A stretch of DNA of 16,551 nucleotides from an uncultured Collinsella sp. (GCA_902493835.1 CABURG010000023.1:1-16551); one strand, 5' to 3'. Numbered from the stretch's first letter, positions 1-9,107 are shown. A program made the numbers and translations. The notes: a model not told the origin generated them from the sequence alone.

Positions 1-1
1 C

Positions 2-1171
2 GCACCTCTGATCGACGAGCTGGTCGAGCGGGGCGCAGAAGAGCTGGTGCGCTCCCGTACGGGACTCACGCTCGATCCGTATTTCTCGGCTTCCAAGGTG
101 CAGTGGATCCTCGACAACGTCGACGGTGCGCGTGAGAGCGCGGCGGCGGGCGACCTCATGTTCGGCACCATCGATACCTGGCTCATCTACAACCTCACCG
201 GCAGTCAGGTCTTTGCCACCGACTACACCAATGCCAGCCGCACGGCGCTCTTTAATATCCATACGCTCGATTGGGACGACGACCTGCTGGCGCTCTTTGA
301 CGTTCCACGTTCCATGATGCCCGAGGTTCGTTGGAGCTCGGGCGACTACGGCCGCGTCGCGAGCGACATCATGACCAACATGCCGCCCATCATGGGCGTG
401 GCGGGCGATCAGCAGGCGTCGCTGTTCGGCCACTGCTGCTTCCATCCCGGCCAGACCAAAAACACCTATGGCACGGGTTGCTTTATGCTCATGAACACCG
501 GCGACGAGGTCGTCGAATCCAAGAACGGTCTGGTCTCCACGATCGGTATCGCCGCGGACGGCAAGATCAGCTATGCGCTCGAGGGTTCTATCTTTGCCGC
601 CGGCTCAACCATGAACTGGCTGCGCAACAACATGGGCATCATCTCGAGTGTGAGCGAGTCCGCGCAACTCGCCGCTTCGATCAACGACAACGAGGGCTGC
701 TACTTCGTCCCCGCCTTCGCTGGCCTGGGCGCTCCCTGGTGGGACCCACGTGCCCGCGGTATCGTGTGCGGCCTGACCGGTGCCTCGAGTCGCGCGACCA
801 TTGTGCGTGCGGCCTGCGAGTCCATGGCCTACCAGAGTTATGACGTGCTGCGCGCCATGGAGCAGGACGTGGGACTTTCGATTGAGCGCCTGTCCGTCGA
901 TGGCGGCGCCTCACGCAACGAGTTCATCATGCAATTCCAGGCCGACCTGCTGGATATCCCCGTGCTGCAATGCGAGACGGTGGAGACCACAGCAATCGGT
1001 GCCGCGTACTTGGCGGGTCTTGCCGTCGGCTATTGGGAAGACCTGGAAGAACTGGAGCAAAATGCCCAGATCGTTAGGACCTTCCTTCCCCACATGTCCG
1101 CCGAGCGCCGCGAGCAAAACCTTGCGGGCTGGCGTGATGCAGTCAGGCGCTCGCTCAGCATCGCACAGTAG
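2..1171 (+). CDS. glpK: Glycerol kinase, 5' end missing (partial)
   Basis: ATP-dependent phosphorylation of glycerol to sn-glycerol 3-phosphate in the cytoplasm. The frame is open from base 2, so the gene starts outside the window. About 389 residues are present against roughly 500 in the family, so about the first 110 residues, including the N-terminal ATP-binding segment, are missing. Recognisable FGGY-kinase blocks are GLTLDPYFSASK near base 62, GVAGDQQASLFG with the presumed catalytic Asp at 407-409, KNTYGTGCF just after it, FAGLGAPWWDPRARG around 720, and the C-terminal nucleotide-fold motif LSVDGGASRN with its Asp at 899-901. The reading frame is intact to the TAG stop. The next gene, upp, lies 123 bp downstream with no obvious terminator between them. 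Xylulokinase and other FGGY kinases are less likely, because the DQQA and NTYGTG blocks are typical of GlpK. Confidence 0.95.
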   Translation, partial: APLIDELVERGAEELVRSRTGLTLDPYFSASKVQWILDNVDGARESAAAGDLMFGTIDTWLIYNLTGSQVFATDYTNASRTALFNIHTLDWDDDLLALFDVPRSMMPEVRWSSGDYGRVASDIMTNMPPIMGVAGDQQASLFGHCCFHPGQTKNTYGTGCFMLMNTGDEVVESKNGLVSTIGIAADGKISYALEGSIFAAGSTMNWLRNNMGIISSVSESAQLAASINDNEGCYFVPAFAGLGAPWWDPRARGIVCGLTGASSRATIVRAACESMAYQSYDVLRAMEQDVGLSIERLSVDGGASRNEFIMQFQADLLDIPVLQCETVETTAIGAAYLAGLAVGYWEDLEELEQNAQIVRTFLPHMSAERREQNLAGWRDAVRRSLSIAQ

Positions 1172-1294
1172 GGCTGTGATGGGCTGCTCGATATAACAAA
1201 CCGCTAAACTAATGCATGGCGTGCGGCGGCAACATTGCTTCGCGCCTTGTCAGCAAGGTCGTTTTGCGGCCGCAACGAAAGGGGCAATCAACCC

Positions 1295-1942
1295 ATGACC
1301 GTCACCTACGACGCGTCCCGTGTGACGCTTGTCGACCACCCGCTCGTCCAGCACAAGCTGTCGATCCTGCGCGACAAAAACACCGGCACCAACCAGTTCC
1401 GCCAGCTTGTGCGCGAGCTCGCACTTTTTGACGGCTACGAGGCCATGCGCGACCTGCCCATGGAAGACGTCGAGGTCGAGACCCCCATCACTACCGCCAC
1501 GTTCAAACAGCTTGCCGGCAAGAAACTCGCCATCGTGCCCATCCTGCGTGCGGGCCTTGGCATGGTCGACGGCATCCTCGACCTGGTGCCCTCCGCTCGC
1601 GTGGGCCACATCGGCATGGAGCGCGACGGGGTCACCCACGAGCCGCACGAGTATTACTGCAAGATGCCCAAGGATATCGACCAGCGCATCTGCCTGGTCG
1701 TCGACCCCATGCTTGCCACGGGCGGTTCGGCCGAGATGGCCATCAGCTACCTGCGCGAGCGCGGTGTCAAGGACATCCGCATGCTGTGCATCGTCGCGGC
1801 CCCCGAGGGCCTCAAGTCGCTGACTGAGAAGGATCCTGATGTGCATATCTATACCTGCGCCATCGACGACCATCTCAACGAGGCTGCCTACATCGTTCCC
1901 GGCCTCGGCGACGCCGGCGACCGCATCTACGGCACGCTGTAA
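1295..1942 (+). CDS. upp: Uracil phosphoribosyltransferase
   Basis: Pyrimidine salvage enzyme converting uracil and PRPP to UMP plus pyrophosphate. The 215-residue product is close to the usual 208-209. The PRPP-binding loop VDPMLATGGS is at residues 136-145. ILRAGLGM is at 83-90. The C-terminal uracil-binding segment GLGDAGDRIYGT is at about 203-214. ATG 1295 is chosen because AAAGGGG at 1278-1284 sits about 10 bases upstream; an in-frame TTG at 1235 has no such site and would add 20 residues that the family lacks. Two small dyads lie just upstream: CCTTG/CAAGG at 1245-1258 and the 12-bp palindrome TTGCGGCCGCAA at 1264-1275. No convincing attenuator was seen. Transcription could come from the glpK side or from an unrecognised promoter in the 123-bp gap. 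Confidence 0.96.
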   Translation: MTVTYDASRVTLVDHPLVQHKLSILRDKNTGTNQFRQLVRELALFDGYEAMRDLPMEDVEVETPITTATFKQLAGKKLAIVPILRAGLGMVDGILDLVPSARVGHIGMERDGVTHEPHEYYCKMPKDIDQRICLVVDPMLATGGSAEMAISYLRERGVKDIRMLCIVAAPEGLKSLTEKDPDVHIYTCAIDDHLNEAAYIVPGLGDAGDRIYGTL

Positions 1943-2002
1943 TCTCTGAGCCATACCGGCTAACGTCGAAAATACGAAGAAATGGTGCGCGCGGGCGAGC
2001 AA

Positions 2003-2038
2003 AAGACGTCCACGCGCACTCCTGTTAACGGACGTTTT
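2003..2038 (+). terminator. Weak possible hairpin terminator after upp
   Basis: AAGACGTCC (2003-2011) pairs with GGACGTTTT (2030-2038) to give nine pairs including one G-U, with an 18-base loop. The run of four T is inside the stem and is followed by GCGC, so this is a poor intrinsic terminator. It is listed because it is the only hairpin seen between upp and the atp operon. Confidence 0.3.
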
Positions 2039-2133
2039 GCGCTGAGGGGTTGAGAAAAACGTATTACCGTACCTGCGGCATAAAGAAGGTCTTAAGAAAA
2101 CGAACAGGTGCGTATTAACCGATGCTTTTTCGG

Positions 2134-2161
2134 TTGTACTTTAGCGATTGGCTCGTACAAT
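2134..2161 (+). promoter_or_regulatory. Probable promoter of the ATP synthase operon
   Basis: TTGTAC at 2134-2139 and TACAAT at 2156-2161 are separated by 16 bases. The -10 element matches the TATAAT consensus at five of six positions; the -35 element is weaker at three of six. Transcription would start near 2168, leaving a leader of about 55 bases before the first gene. The upstream spacer, 1943-2133, holds no open frame that looks coding. It does contain the direct repeats CGTATTA at 2060-2066 and 2111-2117. Confidence 0.5.
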
Positions 2162-2223
2162 AGTCACCAATGTTTGGCGGGAACTGTCCTGTGAGGCGAT
2201 AAAAAAGGAAAGTGAGGACGCCA

Positions 2224-2535
2224 GTGTTTCAGATAGCCGATCTGCTCGCTATCGTTGCAGGTGCCATCGCGGGCGCGATTGCCTTCCTTCCCTTTGTCTT
2301 TACGCTCAAGCCGGTTCTTGACGATAAGCAGAATGCGGACATGCTCAAGGGTATGGTGAGTCTCGCGGTCTCGGCAATCGCGTTGCTTGTCTTTACCTTG
2401 GTTGTGTTTGTGTTGTTCGGAGAGGCATTTCGCATGTTCCTCCTGGGCGAGGCGATCGGCTTCGTGGCCTTTATGGCCGCCTGCGCGGTTCGCGTCGCCA
2501 AGGCGCTGCGAGATCCTCATGAGGTCGAAAGGTAA
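2224..2535 (+). CDS. atpI: AtpI-like small membrane protein of the ATP synthase operon
   Basis: First gene of the atp operon. The 103-residue hydrophobic product has three predicted membrane segments, roughly residues 5-28, 43-66 and 69-92, and a short charged tail (RDPHEVER). AtpI proteins are non-structural and are thought to help c-ring assembly or cation uptake; the family usually has about four membrane segments. Assignment rests on position and topology, not on a diagnostic motif. GTG 2224 is preferred because GTGAGG at 2212-2217 is six bases upstream. The in-frame GTG at 2212 has its only GG three bases away, too close for normal initiation. The stop is three bases before the atpB start, which suggests translational coupling. 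Confidence 0.7.
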   Translation: MFQIADLLAIVAGAIAGAIAFLPFVFTLKPVLDDKQNADMLKGMVSLAVSAIALLVFTLVVFVLFGEAFRMFLLGEAIGFVAFMAACAVRVAKALRDPHEVER

Positions 2536-2538
2536 GTC

Positions 2539-3342
2539 GTGGAAATTTTTGAAAAGCTGCCTGATGAGATTAATCATCTGGTCAGCGAGTTCAGCTCCAC
2601 CCCTGTCGTGGGCGATCTGAGCTGCGGCATCACGCAGTACTCGTTTTGGCTGATCGTCTCCACGATCGTGCTCCTGATCGTCCTAGCCGTGTTCAAGAAG
2701 AAGCAGACCCTGGTTCCCAAGGGCTTCTTCGTCAACGGTTTCGAGTACATCATCGAGTACGTCGAGAACGATATCGGCAAGGGTGTCGTGGGTGAGAACT
2801 GGAAGAAGCACTTCCCGTTCCTGTGCTCGCTTTTCCTGTTCATCCTGATCAATAACATGATCGGCCTGATCCCGGGAATGAAGCCCGGCACCGGCGCAAT
2901 CGGCTCCACCGCCGCACTCGCCATTTTCGCCTTCGTGTACTTCATCTACTACGGATGCAAGGCTCACGGCGTGATCGGCTACATCAAGAGCCTCGCCCCG
3001 CAGGGCGTGAGCTTCCCGATGAACGTGCTCGTGTGGGTCGTCGAGCTTTTCTCGACCTTCCTGCGCCTCATCACGCTTGCCGTCCGTCTGTTCTGCAACA
3101 TGTTCGCAGGACACGTGGTCATGGGCTCGTTCGCCATCATGGCGAGCATGTTCATGCAGCCGCTGCTTCAGCAGGTTTCCGCGGCCCACGCCGTCGGCGC
3201 CCTGCCTTCGCTGGCCTGGCTTGCCATCCTCATCCTGATCTATGCGATCGAGCTTGTGGTCGGCGCCATCCAGGCTTACGTCTTCACGGTCCTTACCGCC
3301 GTGTATGTCTCCGAGGCAGAGGAGGTCGCGGAGGAGGAGTAG
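2539..3342 (+). CDS. atpB: ATP synthase F0 subunit a
   Basis: Membrane stator subunit that forms the two half-channels for ions next to the c-ring. It has 267 residues, a normal length, with several membrane helices (for example 37-52, 93-111, 122-139 and 222-252). The conserved helix LAVRLFCNMFAGH holds the essential arginine, R183 (R210 in E. coli). H192 and E238 occupy the places of E. coli E219 and H245, a swap of the two charged residues known in the family. Q245 in IQAYVFTVLTAVYV matches E. coli Q252. The C-terminus is acidic. The GTG start at 2539 has AAAGG (2528-2532) six bases upstream, inside the end of the atpI-like gene. Confidence 0.97.
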   Translation: MEIFEKLPDEINHLVSEFSSTPVVGDLSCGITQYSFWLIVSTIVLLIVLAVFKKKQTLVPKGFFVNGFEYIIEYVENDIGKGVVGENWKKHFPFLCSLFLFILINNMIGLIPGMKPGTGAIGSTAALAIFAFVYFIYYGCKAHGVIGYIKSLAPQGVSFPMNVLVWVVELFSTFLRLITLAVRLFCNMFAGHVVMGSFAIMASMFMQPLLQQVSAAHAVGALPSLAWLAILILIYAIELVVGAIQAYVFTVLTAVYVSEAEEVAEEE

Positions 3343-3466
3343 TCTTCCGTTCGTGCCTTAAAGGTAAGGCAATTCGTTAAACCGCCGGTGCCCGTACCCA
3401 TGGAGCCCGGCAGTTATAAAAAGGTTATCCTGCGTGAAATAAGACACGCACGACAAAGGAGGAATC
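3343..3466 (+). promoter_or_regulatory. Hairpin-containing spacer before atpE
   Basis: This is by far the largest gap inside the atp operon (124 bases). GCCTTA (3355-3360) and TAAGGC (3365-3370) form a perfect six-pair hairpin with loop AAGG. GCCGG (3384-3388) and CCGGC (3407-3411) form a second, larger dyad. An A/T-rich stretch follows, then a near-perfect Shine-Dalgarno sequence AAAGGAGG ending at 3462. No T-run follows either hairpin, so termination is unlikely. RNA processing, or enhancement of c-subunit translation to meet its high copy number, fits better, but this is inference. Confidence 0.4.
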
Positions 3467-3661
3467 GTGGGAGTTATCGGTTACGGTCTCGGTGTTATCG
3501 GCGCTGGTCTTGCTATCGGCCTGTCTGCTCTGGGTGCTACGGGTGCTATGGCCCGTCAGCCTGAGGTCCAGGGCCGCGTGTTCACCGTCTTCATCATGGG
3601 CTCCGCTTTCGGCGAGGCTCTGGCTCTGATCGGCTTCGTTGTCGCGCTGATCGTTAAATAG
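3467..3661 (+). CDS. atpE: ATP synthase F0 subunit c (very short)
   Basis: Monomer of the rotating c-ring, with two membrane helices joined by the loop ARQPE (about residues 29-33). The ion-carrying carboxylate is E50 in GSAFGEALALIG. At 64 residues it is shorter than the common 70-85. The missing part is N-terminal, since helix 1 begins almost at the first residue. An in-frame stop at 3440-3442 rules out an upstream start, and AAAGGAGG at 3455-3462 supports GTG 3467. The Na+-ligand pattern of Na+ enzymes (Gln in helix 1, Ser or Thr after the Glu) is absent: the aligned residues are hydrophobic or Ala. Proton coupling is therefore expected. Confidence 0.96.
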   Translation: MGVIGYGLGVIGAGLAIGLSALGATGAMARQPEVQGRVFTVFIMGSAFGEALALIGFVVALIVK

Positions 3662-3676
3662 CACGGAGCGTCAAGT

Positions 3677-4279
3677 ATGAATCTTTCATCCCAGAAGAGC
3701 GCGATCGCACTCTCCGCGTCCGCGGCCGCGCTGCTCATGCCGGTTTCCGCGTTCGCCGAGGACGGCGCCGCCGGTGCGGACATCCTCATCCCTAAGATGG
3801 CGGAGTTCATCCCGGCGCTTATCGCCTTCCTGATTATCTGGATCGTGCTGGCCAAGGTCGCCCTGCCGGGCATCATGAAAACCATGGAGGAGCGCGGCAG
3901 GAAGATCGAGGAGAGCCTCGACGAGGCCGAGAAGACCAAGCAGGAGGCTATCGCCAAGCGCGCTGAGTCCGACTCGATCGTCACCGACGCCCGTCGTCAG
4001 GCTGCCGACATCGTTCTCGAGGCCCGTAAGGACGCCGAGTCCGAGCGTGCCCGTATCATCGAGGCTGCTCACAAGGAGGCCGAGGAGATCATCGCCAAGG
4101 CCCATACGACCGTCGAGGACGAGCGCAAGTCCATCTACGCCGGTGCCGCGAGCTCCATCGCCGACCTGTCCGTTGCCGTCGCCACCAAGATCGTGGGCGA
4201 GGCACTCGAGGACGATGCCGAGCAGAAGAAGCTCATCGAGCGCTACATCCAGGAAGCAGGTAGCCTGAATGCCGACTAG
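3677..4279 (+). CDS. atpF: ATP synthase F0 subunit b with signal-peptide-like N-terminus
   Basis: Peripheral stalk subunit that joins F0 to F1. The product has 200 residues; simple b subunits have about 156-170. Residues 1-27 read like a cleavable signal peptide: a short polar start with K7, a hydrophobic core from about 9 to 22, and AFA at 25-27 before EDGA. The usual single b-subunit membrane segment follows at about 42-62, then KTMEERGRKIEESL and a long alanine/glutamate/arginine-rich coiled coil to about 190. ATG 3677 is supported by GGAG at 3665-3668, eight bases upstream. The gene overlaps atpH by 11 bases. There is no fusion to delta as seen in mycobacteria. Confidence 0.95.
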   Translation: MNLSSQKSAIALSASAAALLMPVSAFAEDGAAGADILIPKMAEFIPALIAFLIIWIVLAKVALPGIMKTMEERGRKIEESLDEAEKTKQEAIAKRAESDSIVTDARRQAADIVLEARKDAESERARIIEAAHKEAEEIIAKAHTTVEDERKSIYAGAASSIADLSVAVATKIVGEALEDDAEQKKLIERYIQEAGSLNAD

Positions 4280-4745
4280 CCGCTATCAGGACAAGGTGCT
4301 CGAGACCTACGCGCGTTCCCTTTTGGAAGCCGCCAAGGCCGAGAACCATGTGTTCGAAGACCTCGAGATGGTCGAGCGCTTGGCTTCTGCCAGCCCCGAG
4401 ATCATCGCCGTGCTCGACACCATGTCCAAGCGCGACCAGCTCGACCTTCTTCCCAAGGTGGCAGCTGCCTTTAAGTATGTTGCCGAGGAAGACGAGGATG
4501 TAGTGGGCGTGACCGTCACCACGGCGATCCCGCTCGACGACGAGCTGCGTCAAACCATCACTAAGAAATGCGAGCAGGACTTCGGCCGCAAGGTATTCCT
4601 TATCGAGCAGGTCGACCCGTCTATCGTGGGCGGCCTGGTGCTCGAGGCCCGCGGCGAGCGTCGTGACATTTCCGTCAAGACGCAACTGCGCATCGCGCAG
4701 GAGACCCTCGCAAACTCTGCTAATTCGTACGGAGGTGAAGCCTAA
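4269..4745 (+). CDS. atpH: ATP synthase F1 subunit delta, apparently shortened N-terminal domain
   Basis: Links the top of F1 to the peripheral stalk (OSCP equivalent). It has 158 residues; the family usually has 170-185. The N-terminal helix YARSLLEAAKAE and the C-terminal blocks VGVTVTTAIPLDDE, GRKVFLIEQVDPSIVGGLVLE and DISVKTQLRIAQ match the family. Between SPEIIAVLDTMS and LLPKVAAAFKYVAEE, about 30 residues that normally form the middle helices of the N-terminal domain seem to be missing. The tail is slightly longer than usual. ATG 4269 lies inside the end of atpF, with AGG at 4258-4260 upstream. The stop overlaps the atpA start as TAATG. Confidence 0.92.
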   Translation: MPTSRYQDKVLETYARSLLEAAKAENHVFEDLEMVERLASASPEIIAVLDTMSKRDQLDLLPKVAAAFKYVAEEDEDVVGVTVTTAIPLDDELRQTITKKCEQDFGRKVFLIEQVDPSIVGGLVLEARGERRDISVKTQLRIAQETLANSANSYGGEA

Positions 4746-6343
4746 TGTCCGAAACCCTCAATGCCCAGGATATCGCCAAGAAACTGCAGGAGCAGCTCAC
4801 GAGCCTCTCCGCGACGGTCGATACGCATGAGGTTTCAACGGTCGATGAGGTAGGCGACGGCATCGCGCGCGTCTCCGGCCTCAAGAGCGCCATGGCAGGC
4901 GAGCTTCTGGAGTTCAAGAGCTCCGATACCGGTGAGACCGTCTTCGGCCTTGCCCAGAACCTTGACCGTGACGAGGTCGGCGCCGTTCTGTTTGGTGCCG
5001 TCGACTCCATCAAGGAAGGCGACGAGTGCCGCACCACTGGCCGCATTATGGATATCCCCGTGAGCCGTGCCATGCTCGGCCGCGTCGTCAATCCGCTCGG
5101 CCAGCCCATCGACGGCCTGGGCGACATCGTCGCCACGCACCGTCGCCCCATCGAGTTCAAGGCTCCCGGCGTCATTGATCGTACCCCGGTGTGCGAGCCG
5201 GTTCAGACCGGTCTGCTCGCTATCGACTCCATGGTGCCTATTGGCCGCGGTCAGCGTGAGCTCATCATCGGCGACCGTAAGACCGGTAAGACCGCCATCG
5301 CCATCGACGCTATCCTCAACCAGCGCGGCAAGGGCATGGTCTGCATCTATGTCGCCATCGGCCAGAAGGCCTCCACGGTTGCCAACATCCGTGAGACCCT
5401 CGCTCAGCACGGTGCGCTCGACTACACCATCATCGTTTCGGCCACTGCTGCCGATTCCGCCCCTATGCAGTACATCGCGCCTATGGCCGGTGCCGCTATT
5501 GGCGAGTTCTTCATGTACAACGGCGAGGACGGCAAGCCCGCCAGCGAGACCAACCCCGGCGGCCACGTGCTCGTCATCTACGACGACCTGTCCAAGCAGG
5601 CTGTGGCCTACCGTCAGATGTCGCTGACGCTGCATCGTCCGCCCGGACGCGAGGCCTATCCTGGCGACATCTTCTACCTGCACTCTCGTCTGCTCGAGCG
5701 TGCCGTCAAGATGTCCAAGAAGAACGGTTACGGCTCCATGACGGCACTGCCGATCATCGAGACCCAGGACGGCGACGTCTCGGCCTACATTCCGACCAAC
5801 GTCATTTCCATTACCGATGGTCAGATCTACCTGCAGTCCGAGCTCTTCTTCCAGGGTCAGCGCCCGGCAGTCGACGTGGGTATCTCCGTGTCCCGCGTCG
5901 GTGGCGATGCGCAGACCAAGGCCATGAAGCAGGTCGCCGGCAACCTCCGTCTGGACCTCGCTTCCTATCAGGAGCTCGCTGGCTTTACGCAGTTCGGCTC
6001 CGACCTCGACGAGGCTACTCAGAAGCAGCTGACCCACGGTGCTCGCATGACCGAGCTCCTGAAGCAGCCGCGTTACAAGCCGTTTGAGGTTGGCGAGCAG
6101 ATCGTTACGCTGTTCGCTGGCAACGAGGGCTTCCTGGATGACCTGGAGATCGCCGACGTGCTGCCCTTCCGTGCCGAGCTCATCGAGTACATGGACAATG
6201 GCTTTGGTTCGCTGCTCGACAAGGTTCGCGCCAAGAAGATCGATGATGACACCAAGGCTGAACTCTTGCGCGTCATCGGCGACTTCAAGCAGCAGTTCAT
6301 GGCCAAGCACCATTCGGATGTTTCTGGATCAGAGGAGAACTAA
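4745..6343 (+). CDS. atpA: ATP synthase F1 subunit alpha
   Basis: Non-catalytic nucleotide-binding subunit of the alpha3beta3 head. It has 532 residues, slightly longer than the common 500-515. The Walker A motif GDRKTGKT is at 176-183 and the Walker B strand VLVIYDD at 275-281. SVSRVGG at about 381-387 carries the arginine finger R384 that completes the catalytic site in beta. A glycine- and asparagine-containing insertion of roughly ten residues (about 261-272) precedes Walker B, where E. coli has only a short turn. The start is fixed by a strong GGAGGTGA at 4731-4738, six bases before ATG 4745, and by the TAATG overlap with atpH. Confidence 0.98.
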   Translation: MSETLNAQDIAKKLQEQLTSLSATVDTHEVSTVDEVGDGIARVSGLKSAMAGELLEFKSSDTGETVFGLAQNLDRDEVGAVLFGAVDSIKEGDECRTTGRIMDIPVSRAMLGRVVNPLGQPIDGLGDIVATHRRPIEFKAPGVIDRTPVCEPVQTGLLAIDSMVPIGRGQRELIIGDRKTGKTAIAIDAILNQRGKGMVCIYVAIGQKASTVANIRETLAQHGALDYTIIVSATAADSAPMQYIAPMAGAAIGEFFMYNGEDGKPASETNPGGHVLVIYDDLSKQAVAYRQMSLTLHRPPGREAYPGDIFYLHSRLLERAVKMSKKNGYGSMTALPIIETQDGDVSAYIPTNVISITDGQIYLQSELFFQGQRPAVDVGISVSRVGGDAQTKAMKQVAGNLRLDLASYQELAGFTQFGSDLDEATQKQLTHGARMTELLKQPRYKPFEVGEQIVTLFAGNEGFLDDLEIADVLPFRAELIEYMDNGFGSLLDKVRAKKIDDDTKAELLRVIGDFKQQFMAKHHSDVSGSEEN

Positions 6344-6348
6344 GCCCC

Positions 6349-7256
6349 ATGGCCAACCTTCGCGACATTAAGAAGCGAATCTCCTCGGTTACCACGACCA
6401 AGCAGATCACGCGCACGATGGAGATGGTCTCTACGGCCAAGATTCGTCGTGCCCTCGATCGCTCCAAGCAGGCCGAGCCCTATAAGGAGGCGCTGACCGA
6501 CGTCATGTTGACGGTCGCCGGCGACGCCTCCTGTTCGGGCACCGATCCCATGCTGCAGAAGCATGAGAGCGTCAAGCATGGCCTGATTGTCGTTATTGCC
6601 TCGGACCGCGGCCTTGCCGGCGGTTTCAATACGACGGTGGAGCGCACGGCCGAAAAGCTCGCCGCTTCTTGGGCGAACGACGGCATCGAGTGCGAGATCA
6701 TCGCGTGCGGGCGTAAGCCGGCCACGTATTTCCGTGACCGCGCAAACGTTGTCATGCACTTTGAGGGCAACTCCTCTGAGCCCGATTTCAATCAGGCCCG
6801 CATGATCTCCTCTCATATCTGCGATGCGTATCGTGCCGGTGAGCTTGACCGTGTCGAGCTTGTCTACCACCACGCCAAGAACCGCGTGGATCAGGAGCTT
6901 CGCGTCGAGCATCTGTTGCCGCTCGACCCCGAGATGATCGCTATGGCCCACGGTCCGCGTAAGAACGAGACCGACGCCCCTAAGCGCATCTCGTCCACGT
7001 TCGAGTTCGTGCCCTCTCCCGAGCATGTTCTCGGCAAGCTTGTGCCGTCTTATATCCTGACGGTCATCTACCAGGCCCTGATCGATTCGGCGGCTGCCGA
7101 GCAGGGTGCACGCCGCAAGGCCATGCACTCCGCGACGGAAAACGCCACCGCGATCATCTCGACCCTTACCCGCACGTATAGTCGCGTGCGCCAGGCTTCG
7201 ATCACGACCGAGATTAACGAGATCGTCGGCGGAGCCTCAGCATTGGAGGAACAGTA

Positions 7257-7257
<1 letters not shown>
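6349..7257 (+). CDS. atpG: ATP synthase F1 subunit gamma
   Basis: Central rotor shaft of F1. The 302-residue product begins with the conserved helix block DIKKRISSVTTTKQITRTM and ends with the matching C-terminal helix (QGARRKAMHSATENA to TTEINEIVGGA, about 255-295). A Rossmann-like middle domain contains VIASDRGLAGGFN. There is no redox-regulatory cysteine insertion of the plant type. GGAG (6334-6337) lies about 11 bases before ATG 6349. Five bases separate atpA and atpG. The stop overlaps the atpD start as TAATG. Confidence 0.97.
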
Positions 7258-8711
<1,454 letters not shown>

Positions 8712-8714
8712 GTT

Positions 8715-9107
8715 ATGCGTATCCGCATCGTGTGCCCCGTGAGCTGCGCCTATGAGGGCGACGCTGCGTTTGTGTCGATTCCGTCCACGGATGGCGAGTT
8801 TGGCGTTCTGCCTGCTCACTCCAGCGAGATCTGCACGATCGACCGCGGTTACGTTCGCGTTTCCGATAAGGCCATGGGCACTGTCGACCACACGTTTGCC
8901 GTGGCCGGCGGCTATGCCCAGGTTGCGGACGATGTCGTGACCGTTCTCGCCGAGCGCGCTTGCGATTTGGCGACCGTCGATGCCGACAAGCTTAAAGCTG
9001 ATATTCAAGGTTTTGAAGAGAAGCTGGGTAATTTGTCGGAGGATGATGCACGCCGCGCCTACCTCTATAATGAAATCGCATGGTGTAAGCTCAAGCTTGC
9101 CCAATAG
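8715..9107 (+). CDS. atpC: ATP synthase F1 subunit epsilon
   Basis: Rotor-foot subunit, often an inhibitor of ATP hydrolysis. It has 130 residues. The N-terminal beta sandwich occupies about 1-85, with the family signature DGEFGVLPAHSSE, followed by a helical hairpin of about 40 residues. The I/L-D-x-x-R-A motif linked to ATP binding in bacillus epsilon is not clearly present; the matching stretch reads VDADKLKAD. GGAG at 8702-8705 lies nine bases before ATG 8715, and only three bases separate it from atpD. It is the last gene of the operon, followed by a strong terminator. Confidence 0.95.
   Translation: MRIRIVCPVSCAYEGDAAFVSIPSTDGEFGVLPAHSSEICTIDRGYVRVSDKAMGTVDHTFAVAGGYAQVADDVVTVLAERACDLATVDADKLKADIQGFEEKLGNLSEDDARRAYLYNEIAWCKLKLAQ

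Noticed and set aside
1192..1210. TATAAC and TAAACT as a upp promoter
   Set aside because: No acceptable -35 hexamer occurs at 16-18 bases upstream of either.
1264..1275. TTGCGGCCGCAA palindrome before upp as an attenuator hairpin
   Set aside because: With no loop bases it cannot form a stable RNA hairpin, and no T-run follows.
3467..3661. Na+-coupled c-ring
   Set aside because: The helix-1 glutamine and the Ser/Thr after the carboxylate are not present at the aligned positions.
4835..6313. A 492-codon minus-strand open frame opposite atpA
   Set aside because: Another antisense shadow, created by biased third positions in a GC-rich, highly expressed gene; no ribosome-binding site or domain was seen.
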